Below are positions 22,451 through 32,630 of a stretch of DNA of 64,000 nt, piece after piece; the first letter of the stretch is position 1, and every line of letters starts with the position of its first letter. Location of the stretch: NCBI GenBank assembly GCA_024867545.1, contig JANFNE010000038.1, positions 372,001-436,000 on the forward strand, given 5' to 3'. Position numbers and translations under genes: made by a program. The DNA is from Phytopythium helicoides (taxonomy: Eukaryota > Oomycota > Peronosporomycetes > Pythiales > Pythiaceae). The notes under the pieces are model-generated. The model was not told where the DNA came from. It searched no databases and worked only from the letters and a program-made list of their open reading frames with translations.

Positions 22451-22483
22451 AGACGATCGCCAGTGTGCTGTGATCACCACCAC

Positions 22484-22600
<117 letters not shown>

Positions 22601-22657
22601 AATATGCATGAGTAGCAGACTAATGGATATCTGCCAACCCATCAAACACGATCTTGA

Positions 22658-22863
22658 CAGTTTCCTCAAGACAGCATCCATGCAGCTAACCTTGCGCATT
22701 TCTTCCGCTCAAGAGCATTGGCCGTGTGGACGAGACCTACTATGCCAAGACAACCGCAGCACTCATGACCGTTTTGCATCGGAGGTGCTCGGTGTTCCAT
22801 CCATTCCACCGGTTGTTTGTCATTTCTCACTATCGACGACGTCTCGAGCGCCAACTGGGCCAA
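22658..22863 (+). pseudogene. MIF exon-2 relic, unit 4
   Basis: Same as the relic of unit 0. Confidence 0.8.
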
Positions 22864-23358
22864 CGGTCTACGGGTTCAACGGTTCTTGGTCGAGTCGGGG
22901 CTGACAGCAGAAGAGCAGGAAGAGATCGACACTGTGGTGCAGCGTGTGGATCGTCTAGAGTTTTCGGATGGCAGCATTGGTGAGGTCACGAGCGACCACG
23001 ATGATCACGAGCGACCACGACGTCATCGATGACCCATGCAGGCTTTGTACGCAGAGCGGATCCACTACTGGTACTGTACGACAAATGACTTACATTTTGC
23101 CATTAATCTACCCAGTGTGAATCAAACCAACAGAGCAACTGGTGAGGATGAGCTCATCCGTAAACACCGGTGTCCACGTCAACTGCGTTGCTGTCTTTGA
23201 AGAAGCGTCTCCCATGTAGCTAGTATGATCATGGCGCTACCGTCATCCCCATGAGCCCCGTAATCGCTTCGATCATTTTGGCTACCACCGGCGCTCGGGT
23301 CATTCTGGAATCTGCCAGCCAGTCCCACAACAAGCCTTCAATCTCCAACTTCGTCATC

Positions 23359-24432
23359 ATGGCTTCCAAGTCCGCCGCTGCACCCCGCACTGTCAACGCC
23401 TACGCCGCGCTCGAGCCCTCGGGAAAGTTCCAGCCGTGGCAGTATCAGTCGCGTCCGCTTGGTGATGAAGACGTCGAGATCAAGATCTCGCACTGCGGCA
23501 TCTGCGGATCGGACATCCACACGCTCGACAGCGGCTGGGGACCGTCGCAGTACCCGTGCGTGGTTGGCCACGAGATTGTTGGTGAGGTGACCCTGACGGG
23601 CCCAGCTGTCAAGCACCTCAACGTTGGCGACCGCGTGGGCGTCGGTGCGCAAGTGTGGGCGTGCCGCAACCAGGACCCGGGTGCACCGTGTGACGAGTGT
23701 CGTGACAACTTTGACTCGCACTGTGACCGCACGGTGTTCACTTACAACTCGACATACCCTGACGGAGAGCGCTCGTACGGTGGATACGCCGACTTTGTGC
23801 GCGTGTCGAGCCACTATGCGTTCAAGATCCCCGAGAACATCCCGTCTGATGTTGCCGCTCCGCTTCTCTGCGCCGGTGTGACGGTGTTCTCGCCGCTCAA
23901 GCATGTGGGTGTCAAGCCTGGTGACCGCGTCGGTGTCATTGGCATCGGTGGTCTTGGACACCTTGCGATCCAGTTTATCCGTGCGATGGGAGCGACGCCG
24001 GTTGCTTTCTCGCGGTCTGCCAACAAGGAGCAGGAGGTGCTCGGTCTTGGTGCTGCGGAGTTCTACGACCTGAGCAACCCCGAACACGAGAAAAAGGCCA
24101 TGAACTCGGTCAACGTGCTGCTGCTGACGGCTGACGCGACCAACATGCCGTACAACACGTACCTCGGCCTTGTGCGCAAGCGTGGAACGCTCGTCATGCT
24201 TGGTATCCCGAACGACGAAGTGCATTTCATGCCTATGTTCCTTGTGGCCAGAGGGATTCGCGTGGTCGGCAGCTTGATTGGCGGTATCGAGGATGTGACC
24301 GACATGCTGGCGCTCGCCTCCGAGGGCAACGTGCGTCCGATCATCCAGAAGATACCCATGAGTCAGGTGAACGACGGCATTGCGCTCGTGCGCTCCGATA
24401 AAGTTCGCTACCGTGTCGTTCTCGAGAATTAG
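23359..24432 (+). CDS. Zinc alcohol dehydrogenase, array unit 5
   Basis: Identical to the copy at 15461 except for one substitution, Gly347 to Asp (GGT to GAT at 24398), in the C-terminal segment before KVRYRVVLEN. It is the only protein change among the five complete array copies. Confidence 0.9.
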   Translation: MASKSAAAPRTVNAYAALEPSGKFQPWQYQSRPLGDEDVEIKISHCGICGSDIHTLDSGWGPSQYPCVVGHEIVGEVTLTGPAVKHLNVGDRVGVGAQVWACRNQDPGAPCDECRDNFDSHCDRTVFTYNSTYPDGERSYGGYADFVRVSSHYAFKIPENIPSDVAAPLLCAGVTVFSPLKHVGVKPGDRVGVIGIGGLGHLAIQFIRAMGATPVAFSRSANKEQEVLGLGAAEFYDLSNPEHEKKAMNSVNVLLLTADATNMPYNTYLGLVRKRGTLVMLGIPNDEVHFMPMFLVARGIRVVGSLIGGIEDVTDMLALASEGNVRPIIQKIPMSQVNDGIALVRSDKVRYRVVLEN

Positions 24433-24462
24433 AGACGATCGCCAGTGTGCTGTGATCACCAC

Positions 24463-24475
24463 CAGCAGCAGCAGT

Positions 24476-24570
<95 letters not shown>
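24463..24570 (+). repeat. CAG tract, 36 triplets, unit 5
   Basis: Two early TAG interruptions as in unit 0. Confidence 0.95.
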
Positions 24571-24573
<3 letters not shown>

Positions 24574-24630
24574 AATATGCATGAGTAGCAGACTAATGGA
24601 TATCTGCCAACCCATCAAACACGATCTTGA

Positions 24631-24836
24631 CAGTTTCCTCAAGACAGCATCCATGCAGCTAACCTTGCGCATTTCTTCCGCTCAAGAGCATTGGCCGTGT
24701 GGACGAGACCTACTATGCCAAGACAACCGCAGCACTCATGACCGTTTTGCATCGGAGGTGCTCGGTGTTCCATCCATTCCACCGGTTGTTTGTCATTTCT
24801 CACTATCGACGACGTCTCGAGCGCCAACTGGGCCAA
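24631..24836 (+). pseudogene. MIF exon-2 relic, unit 5
   Basis: Same as the relic of unit 0. Confidence 0.8.
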
Positions 24837-25337
24837 CGGTCTACGGGTTCAACGGTTCTTGGTCGAGTCGGGGCTGACAGCAGAAGAGCAGGAAGAGATC
24901 GACACTGTGGTGCAGCGTGTGGATCGTCTAGAGTTTTCGGATGGCAGCATTGGTGAGGTCACGAGCGACCACGATGATCACGAGCGACCACGACGTCATC
25001 GATGACCCATGCAGGCTTTGTACGCAGAGCGGATCCACTACTGGTACTGTACGACAAATGACTTACATTTTGCCATTAATCTACCCAGTGTGAATCAAAC
25101 CAACAGAGCAACTGGTGAGGATGAGCTCATCCGTAAACACCGGTGTCCACGTCAACTGCGTTGCTGTCTTTGAAGAAGCGTCTCCCATGTAGCTACAGTA
25201 GTACAGTATGATCATGTCGCTACCGTCATCCCCATGAGCCCCGTAACCGCTTCGATCATTTCGGCTACCACCGGCGCTCGGGTCATTCTGGAATCCGCCA
25301 GCTCCACGACAAGCCTTCAATCTCCAACTTCGTCATT

Positions 25338-26411
25338 ATGGCTACCAAGTCCGCCGCTGCACCCCGCACTGTCAACGCCTACGCCGCGCTCGAGCCCTCG
25401 GGAAAGTTCCAGTCGTGGCAGTACCAGTCGCGTCCGCTTGGTGAAGAAGACGTCGAGATCAAGATCTCGCACTGCGGCATCTGCGGATCGGACATCCACA
25501 CGCTCGACAGCGGCTGGGGACCGTCGCAGTACCCGTGCGTGGTTGGCCACGAGATTGTTGGTGAGGTGACCCTGACGGGCCCAGCTGTCAAGCACCTCAA
25601 CGTCGGCGACCGCGTGGGCGTCGGCGCGCAAGTGTGGGCGTGCCGCAACCAGGACCCGGATGCACCGTGTGACGAGTGCCGTGACAACTTTGACCCACAC
25701 TGTGACCGCGCGGTGTTCACCTACAACTCGACGTACCCTGACGGAGAGCGCTCGTACGGTGGATACGCCGACTTTGTGCGCGTGTCGAGCCACTATGCGT
25801 TCAAGATCCCCGAGAACATCCCGTCTGATGTTGCCGCTCCGCTTCTCTGCGCCGGTGTGACGGTGTTCTCGCCGCTCAAGCATGTGGGTGTCAAGCCTGG
25901 TGACCGCGTCGGTGTCATTGGCATCGGTGGTCTTGGTCACCTCGCGATCCAGTTTATCCGTGCGATGGGAGCGACGCCGGTTGCTTTCTCGCGGTCTGCC
26001 AACAAGGAGCAGGAGGTGCTCGGTCTTGGTGCTGCAGAGTTCTACGACCTGAGCAACCCCGAACACGAGAAGAAGGCCATGAACTCGGTCAACGTGCTGC
26101 TGCTGACGGCTGACGCGACCAACATGCCGTACAACACGTACCTCGGCCTTGTGCGCAAGCGTGGAACGCTCGTCATGCTTGGTATCCCGAACGACGAAGT
26201 GCATTTCATGCCTATGTTCCTTGTGGCCAAGGGAATTCGCGTGGTCGGCAGCATGATTGGCGGTATCGAGGACGTGACCGACATGCTGGCGCTCGCCTCC
26301 AAGGGCAACGTGCGTCCGATCATCCAGAAGATGCCGATGAGCCAGGTGAACGACGGTATTGCACTCGTGCGGTCTGGTAAAGTTCGCTACCGTGTCGTTC
26401 TCGAGAACTAG
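25338..26411 (+). CDS. Zinc alcohol dehydrogenase, diverged copy outside the array
   Basis: It starts MATKSAAAPRTVNAYAALEP and keeps all zinc ligands and the GIGGLG loop at the same positions, 357 residues. It differs from the array copies at scattered sites (for example Asp36 to Glu, Gly108 to Asp, Thr125 to Ala, Arg to Lys in VAKGIR). The upstream in-frame extension found in the array copies is broken here, which supports the shorter start. After the stop only CAG-TAG-CAG stands where the array has 17-57 triplets, so this is the unexpanded state. It pairs with the MIF gene at 26823 in the same orientation, as the inverted copies do at 51-52.6 kb. Confidence 0.9.
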   Translation: MATKSAAAPRTVNAYAALEPSGKFQSWQYQSRPLGEEDVEIKISHCGICGSDIHTLDSGWGPSQYPCVVGHEIVGEVTLTGPAVKHLNVGDRVGVGAQVWACRNQDPDAPCDECRDNFDPHCDRAVFTYNSTYPDGERSYGGYADFVRVSSHYAFKIPENIPSDVAAPLLCAGVTVFSPLKHVGVKPGDRVGVIGIGGLGHLAIQFIRAMGATPVAFSRSANKEQEVLGLGAAEFYDLSNPEHEKKAMNSVNVLLLTADATNMPYNTYLGLVRKRGTLVMLGIPNDEVHFMPMFLVAKGIRVVGSMIGGIEDVTDMLALASKGNVRPIIQKMPMSQVNDGIALVRSGKVRYRVVLEN

Positions 26412-26763
26412 AGACGACCGCCAGTGTGCTGTGATCACCAGTAGCAGCAAAATATGCATGAGTAGCAGACTATTGGATATCTGCCAAGCCATCAAACATC
26501 ATCTTCATCCTTTTTGAAATCTACCCATAAATGAGAGCTCTAAGCCGCCGATCAGTCTTCAGTTCAGGTGGTTGAAACGAAGATCGTAGCAAGAAGCCAC
26601 GCGTCGCGATCCGCAAAAAAAAAAAAAAACGATTACGGTTTGTGTAAGATGTCGTTCGTCTCTCAGGAGGGGAGAGTCGGTCAGTGTTGATGTGGCTGTT
26701 CGAACATGTAATCACATCTTCCACGCGAGGGTCACTTGACCGACCAACAAAGCTCTCAAGAAA

Positions 26764-26779
26764 GCTCATTCCACAACCT
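26764..26779 (+). promoter_or_regulatory. Oomycete initiator-like element for the MIF gene at 26823
   Basis: GCTCATTCCACAACCT, about 58 bases before the ATG, matches the GCTCATTYY start of the oomycete core promoter. It is conserved in the inverted duplicate at 51203-51220. Confidence 0.5.
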
Positions 26780-26822
26780 TCCCAACCCCAGCAACCACCA
26801 AGACCCCAAGTCAAGCGACACC

Positions 26823-27260
26823 ATGCCGTACGTGCACCTCAAGACCAACGTCACCATGAACAAGGCCAAGACCACTACTGCCGAGGTCAACGCCGCGCTC
26901 TCCAAGGCGCTGTCGACGGCTCTCGAGCGTCCAGAGGAGTTCATCATGACCCACGCCGAGCTTGGTGCGGACATGCAGTTCGCCAAGTCGGACGAGGTGC
27001 GTCAAGTGTTTTGCTGGAAATGACCGAGTACAAGCGAGTGCTCACAGCACATTCGTATGCTGCAGCCATGTGCGTTTGTTCAGGTCAAGACGATCGGCCG
27101 CGTGGACGAGACTTACAACGCCAAGACGGCGGCCGAGCTCACGACCGCTGTCACGACCGTGCTCGGCGTGCCTAGCAACCGCGTGTTTGTCCTCGTCAGC
27201 GACGTCCGCAACATCGACTGGGCCATGGACGGCAAGCTGTTGACCTGGATCACTGCGTGA
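26823..27260 (+). CDS. MIF-like protein, copy 3
   Basis: Exons 26823-26996 and 27066-27260 with a 69-base phase-0 intron; 122 residues. It starts MPYVHLKTNVTMNKAK with Pro2, reads SDEPCAFVQVKTIGRVDE across the splice and ends DGKLLTWITA. Only Cys60 of the MIF CxxC pair is present; the positions of human Lys32, Tyr95 and Asn97 hold Arg, Phe and Leu by eye. Near-identical partner: the minus-strand gene at 50724-51161. Its 3' end faces the transporter gene at 27373, 112 bases away. Confidence 0.88.
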
Positions 27261-27372
27261 ACGAACAGACCCGAGCAGTGAACGACGCGAAGGGAACAAC
27301 CGCCGGTCGAACTGCATCAAATACATTTTCTACTTGCAACTCTCACTCTTCTACGCGTTGACCACCCTCCAC

Positions 27373-29073
27373 CTATACCAGTTGTCGCGACTTGGTCTCG
27401 GGCAAGTAGAACCAAAAGTACACGAGACACACCACGTACGAGAGACCGTAGGCGATGAAGGTTGCGGCTGTGCCCAGCATCTCGAACAGCGATAGCAGCG
27501 ACCCATTGACGAGCAGTGAGATCAGTGACATCGCGAAGGTGCAGTAGCTCATGTAGCGCGCTCGATAGCTATTGTCCTGGAAGAGCTCGCTCAAGATGAC
27601 AACGAAGAGCACGCTTGGTCCGACTGCAGCCGCTACATTGAGTAGGGCAAAGACGACCATGACAGCGGTCGATGCGCGCTCATCACGAGCGAAATCCTCG
27701 GTCGAGTAGCGTGCAAACAGCGCACCACTGAGCAGAAAGCACGCGCAGACGATGGCTAATGTCAGCAGGTACAACGCACGCCGAGAATACTTCTCGATGA
27801 GGAATTTGGCGGCCACAAGGACTGCAGCGACGGCGACGAGTGAGCAAAGCAGACCAAAGATGTTGGCGTCTCGCCGAGAGTAGTCGCTGCTCGTCTTGGC
27901 AATAATCTCCGGTCCGTAGAAGAGCGAAGCATCCACGCAGTTGTTGACGTATGCGAGGAGGATTCCCGTCGCGAGTTCAACGGATGGCCGGCCAGCGGCC
28001 GGAGAGATGCTTTCGGCACCGACGACCTGGTACTTGTTGCTTCGCTGGGACTCAACTGTCGTGCTACTAGCAGTGGTTCCATCACTGTCGTCCTGTCCTT
28101 CCTCGTCCTCGCTGCTGCTGCTAGACGACGACATTGGGTCAAGGCCATCGCCACCCTCCAAGTCGATGCTACCATCTGGGTTAGCCTTCCAGCGCAGCCA
28201 TTTGATGCTCTCCGGGAGGTAGAAGTGGAAGTTGTAGAGCACGAAAAGCGCCGGGAAAGCGCCAAATGCCAGACACGCGCGCCAGCTCTCGGCCACTGTC
28301 AGCATAAAGACGTAGGGCAGCGCGCAGCCTGCATTCACGCCGAGCTGGAAAAGCGCAAGGTACGCGCCACGACTCCGTGCGTCCACACACTCGCTGATGT
28401 ACATGGGGATCAGCAGGATCGACAGCCCGTTGCCGACTCCGGTAACCAGTCGCCAAAGCACGAGCCAGCCAAAGGTTGCGCTCGCCGCCGACGCGAGCAG
28501 CGCGCCAGTGATGGAGCACGCGCACGCGAACATGGCCGACGCGCGGCGGCCAAAGTGGTCGGCCAGCCATCCGCCCGCAATCATCGAGGCCGCGTCGCTG
28601 AGCGTGGCCGTCGCGCTGACCATCTCCTCCTCTCCCGCCGTCAGCTTGAGATCGTCTCGGATATACTGCAGCGGCGCCGCGAGGCTTCAAGGATCACGCT
28701 CTCGTCAGCAAAGGCTCATTCTCACCGCTCCAATCGCAGCTAGCGTTCCTCCATACCTGACGTTGTAGCCGTAGATGAGCCCGCCAAAGAAGCTGAAGAG
28801 CATCCACGTGCGCCTGCGGACGCCTCCGCGCGCTGCTCTTTCAGCCGCCAGCGCTGCGCTCGTCGCCTCCGTCTCCGCGTCAACGCTGCACGCTCCATGG
28901 CTGTGGCCCGGCCGGCGCCGCGGCTCCTTGAGCGGCAGCAGCTCGCGCGGGTGCTCCATGTCCTGCACCTGCTCCTGCTCTTCCTCGTGCTGCTCTCGCT
29001 CGCGGCCTGCGCGCTCCAGCGTGGATCTAATTGTGGCGGCAGGCGGCGACAGGCGGCGACCGTCGGATGCCAT
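27373..29073 (-). CDS. MFS transporter, sugar-porter type
   Basis: Two exons, 28726-29073 and 27373-28665, with a 60-base phase-0 intron; about 546 residues. Exon 1 has a long cytosolic N-terminus (acidic EEEQEQVQ segment) and TM1 (FSFFGGLIYGYNV). Exon 2 opens YIRDDLKLTAGEEEM, as sugar porters do before TM2. Motif A is GGWLADHFGRR; PESIKWLRW follows TM6 like the PESPRWL motif; a Ser/Asp/Glu-rich cytosolic loop precedes TM7; PETKSR follows TM12. This supports a proton-coupled or facilitative sugar or polyol transporter in the plasma membrane; the substrate is unknown. The start MASDGRRL is the ATG nearest the facing promoter; MEHPRELL is an alternative. Its 3' end was copied to 50525-50615. 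Confidence 0.85.
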
Positions 29074-29372
29074 CGGTGTCGGCTGCCAACGTTGCGTGTG
29101 AATTGTTTGTTTAGTTGATGTAGCTCTTCGCGTCTCTGCAAACTGCAATAGTGACGCAGGGGGCGTAAGCTTCCTCATTCTAATTGGCAGAAAACGGCGC
29201 CTAACACATTCATCCAATCACGGCTCGCCGCCACGATCTTCTTTCACATTGGCTGAAATTATCCCATATATAGCCAATCGCGTGCGCCCCCCTTCCTCCT
29301 GCGACCGCCGCGTGGAAGGATCCCCCCCTCATAGTGAAGCACACGCGGGCATTGCCGCTGGCGAGAAAGGAC
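29074..29372. promoter_or_regulatory. Divergent promoter with four CCAAT boxes
   Basis: About 300 bases separate the starts of the transporter (minus) and beta-COP (plus). Four CCAAT-core sites in both orientations lie within 100 bases: ATTGG at about 29183 and 29247, CCAAT at about 29214 and 29273. These are candidate NF-Y sites serving both genes. Confidence 0.5.
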
Positions 29373-32300
29373 ATGGCGGGCGTGGGCAACGAGCGCTACT
29401 GCACGCTGCTGCTGCCGGCGGCGGCGGCGAGCGACAAGGCGGCGCCGCCGAGCCAGGACGAGATCCTCAAGGGGCTCGAGTCGCCAAAGGTGGAGCTCAA
29501 GATCCGCGCGGCCAAGAGCGCGATCCTAGCGCTGCTGGCGGGCGAGAAGCTGCCCAAGGTGCTCATGCACATCATCCGCTTCTGCTCGACGCAGAGCGAC
29601 CACACGCTCAAGAAGCTGCTCATGGTCTACTGGGAGATCGCGCCCAAGTACGAGCAGCCGCCGGCCAGCGCGGCCGACCCCACCAAGCCCGCCGCGCCGC
29701 CAAAGCTGCTGCCCGAGATGATCCTCGTCTGCAACGCGCTGCTCAACGACCTCAACCACCCCAACGAGTACATTCGAGGGTGCATGCTGCGCTTCCTATG
29801 CAAGATCAAGGACAAGGAGATCCTCGAGCCGCTCAAGGACGCCGTCAAGAGCAACCTTGAGCACAGGCACTCGTACGTGCGCAAGAACGCCGTCATGACG
29901 GTCTACACCATGTACAAGACCTTTGGCGACGTCCTGCTGCCCGACGCGCCGGAGCTCATTGAGCGCCTCATCCTCAGCGAGACGGACGCCGGCGCGCGCC
30001 GCAACGCTTTCCTCATGCTCTTCGACTGCGCGCAGGACCGCGCCGTGGCCTTCCTCATGAACGCCATGGACCAGGTGCCCAAGTTCGGCGACGGATTCTC
30101 GCTCGTCATCCTCGAGATGACCCGCAAGGTCTGCCGCCAGGACCCCTCGCAGAAGGCGCGCTTTGTGCGTTGCGTCTTTCAGCTGCTCAACTCGTCCTCG
30201 CCGGCAGTCATGTACGAATCTGCCTGGACGCTCGTGACGCTGTCGGCTGCGCCCACGGCTGTCCGTGCGGCTGCCAAGACGTACTGCCACCTGCTGAACG
30301 GTCAGAGCGACAACAACGTCAAGCTCATCGTGCTCGACCGTCTCGCGGATCTCAAGAAGCACCACACCAAGGTGCTGCAGGAGATCCTCATGGACATTTT
30401 GCGTGCTCTGTCGTCGCCATCGCTCGACATTTGTAAGAAGGTGCTGGAGATTGCCATGGACCTCGTATCGGTGCGCAACATCGACGATGTTGTCGCGCAG
30501 CTCAAGCGCGAGATTGTCAAGACCCAGGCGACATCGACGTCAGGTGCAGCTGGCGCTAAGACGGGCGAGTACCGCCACTTGCTCATTCAGGCAATTCACA
30601 CGTGCGCCGTCAAGTTCCCTGATGTGGCGACTCACGTCGTGCACTTGCTTATGGAGTTCCTGGACTCGGACGGTGCTATGGATGTCATCCTGTTTGTTCG
30701 TGCCATGTGTGAAAGCTACCCGGAACTGCGTCCATCCATCCTGAACAAGCTCATGATCGCGTTCTCGGACATTGCGCTTGCCAAGGTCTACCGTGTCGCA
30801 CTCTGGATTCTTGGTGAGTACTCGGCAGATGTGGGCGAGAACGACGGCGAAGATAGCGAGACGTCGATTTTCGAGGCGGCGCGCACGATTCTGGAAGCTC
30901 TGGGCTCGATTCCTTTCACGAGTGACGCCGTCATCAAGGATGCGACTGCCAACGGAGACCCAGCTGCTGACCCGTCGGTTGTGGCCGACAGTGCGGCGTA
31001 CGCCAAGCCTGTGACCAAGAGCGTTGTTCTTGCAGACGGAACGTACGCCACAGAGACGTCGTACTCGGCTGCTGCGAAGCAGAAGAGTGCGTCGGCACTG
31101 CCTGCGGATGAGAACGTGCCGGGGCTGCGCAAGTTGATTTTGGCAGGCGATTTCTTCCTCGGAGCTGCGACTTCTGCGACGCTCACAAAGCTGTGCTTGC
31201 GTGCCAACACGACGCCCTCGGGTATTGTATCACCCACTAGTGGCAAGCGCAAGCAGCTCGTTGTCGACTCGACGCGTTACATGTGTGCAATCCTAACGTA
31301 TGGCAAGGCGGTGTCCGCGTTGCCGGCGACACCCGCGCGCAAGGCGATTGAGATGGACGAGGACTCGGCTCGCCGTATCCTGATGTGTGTCCGTGTGTTG
31401 CTGGACCCGCAGTGCACTGCTGCGACGGCCCGTATTATTACGGATGAATGCCGCCGCTCGTACCGCGCTCTGTTGGATGCGCAGAAGGCTCGGGAAGCTG
31501 AGCAGGCGGGTGCTCTCGAGGCTCCGGCGACACAGGCAGACGAGCTGATTAGCTTCCGGCAGCTTCGTGGGAAGAAGGCTCTCGGAGCCACGGACATTGA
31601 TATTGATGATGGCGCAGATATTAGCCGCGCTATTGGTCAGGCTCAGATGTTTGGTGGTGCTTCGAACGAGTACGCGGGCAAGCTCCGCCATGTGCACCAG
31701 CTTACAGGTTTCGCCGACCCTGTGTATGCCGAGGCATTCGTGACGGTGCACGACTACGACATTGTGCTCGAGATTGTGGTGGTGAACAGGCTACCACAGA
31801 CACTGAACAACCTGACAGTGGACTTGTCGACTATCGGCGATCTGAAGCTCGTGGAACGTCCTGCGCCGCAGACGATCGGCCCGCTCGATACGCGTGCCCT
31901 GCGTGCTAGTATCAAGGTGTCCTCGACCGAGACCGGCCACATCTTCGGAACGATCGTGTACGACTCTACTTCCGGTGCCGAGAAGACCTATGTGAACTTG
32001 AACGACATCCACCTGGACATCATGGACTACATTCAGCCGGCTACGTGTACGGATGCTGAGTTCCGATCTATGTGGGCCGAATTCGAGTGGGAGAACAAGG
32101 TGGCCGTGAACACCGAGTTGACGAATGTGTTCGCGTTCCTGCAACATATTGTGGACAAGACGAACATGACGTGCCTCACGCCGACGGCATCGCTGGGTGG
32201 CGACACGAACTTCCTCGCGGCGAACCTGTACGCCAAGTCGATTTTCGGTGAGGACGCGCTCGTGAACTTGAGTGTTGAGAAGCAAGACAAGGGGCGGATT

Positions 32301-32430
32301 GCAGGGATATATCCGTATCCGCAGCAAGACGCAGGGTATTGCACTGAGCCTTGGTGACCGTATCACGGCTGTGCAGCGCGGAGGCAGCGAAAACGACGCG
32401 CAGAGCAAGCGCAAGAAGCTGGCTGTGTAG
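29373..32430 (+). CDS. COPB1: Coatomer subunit beta (beta-COP), with one frame break near the end
   Basis: Beta-COP belongs to the COPI coat that forms retrograde Golgi-to-ER vesicles. The protein opens MAGVGNERYCTLLLP, followed by adaptin-like HEAT repeats (LKIRAAKSAILALLAG, LLMVYWEIAPKY, NEYIRGCMLRFLCKIKDKEI), a linker rich in Ala/Thr, and the C-terminal beta-COP and appendage region (CLTPTASLGGDTNFLAANLYA). At about 32304-32307 (GCAGGGATAT) the frame changes. Read on, the original frame stops at 32357 with an unrelated tail, while the shifted frame gives YIRIRSKTQGIALSLGDRI, the expected conserved end, then a basic tail and a stop at 32430. I annotate the shifted end as the true C-terminus. 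No intron is possible in so short a space, so a one-base indel or sequence error is likely. Intronless, about 1,019 residues. Confidence 0.9.
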
Positions 32431-32630
32431 AGTGCGCGACGCCAAAAGCAGCCCACGACGGAAGGATGGAGAGAGAGAGAGAAAGTGTGAGCGTTTTGAA
32501 CAGAGGAAGCGCCATCGTGAACGAGTATGTGAACATCCAACGACTCAGTCGCATCTATTGTTTGGTCGTCTCTATCAATTCTTCTACACTCGCTGCTACG
32601 TACTTACTTGTGTACATCAACCCCTTTGAC

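Larger units (their letters stand above)
25200..27480 (+). repeat. Segmental duplication, plus-strand arm (ADH + MIF + transporter end)
   Basis: The order ADH, ~400-base spacer, MIF, last ~90 bases of the MFS transporter recurs inverted at about 50520-52800. Spacer similarity is visible, including the segment ending in the GCTCATTCCA initiator. Ends are approximate. Confidence 0.75.

Noticed and set aside
26613..26629. Poly-A run as a retroposon tail
   Set aside because: It lies inside the duplicated ADH-MIF spacer, with no target duplication or element body recognised.
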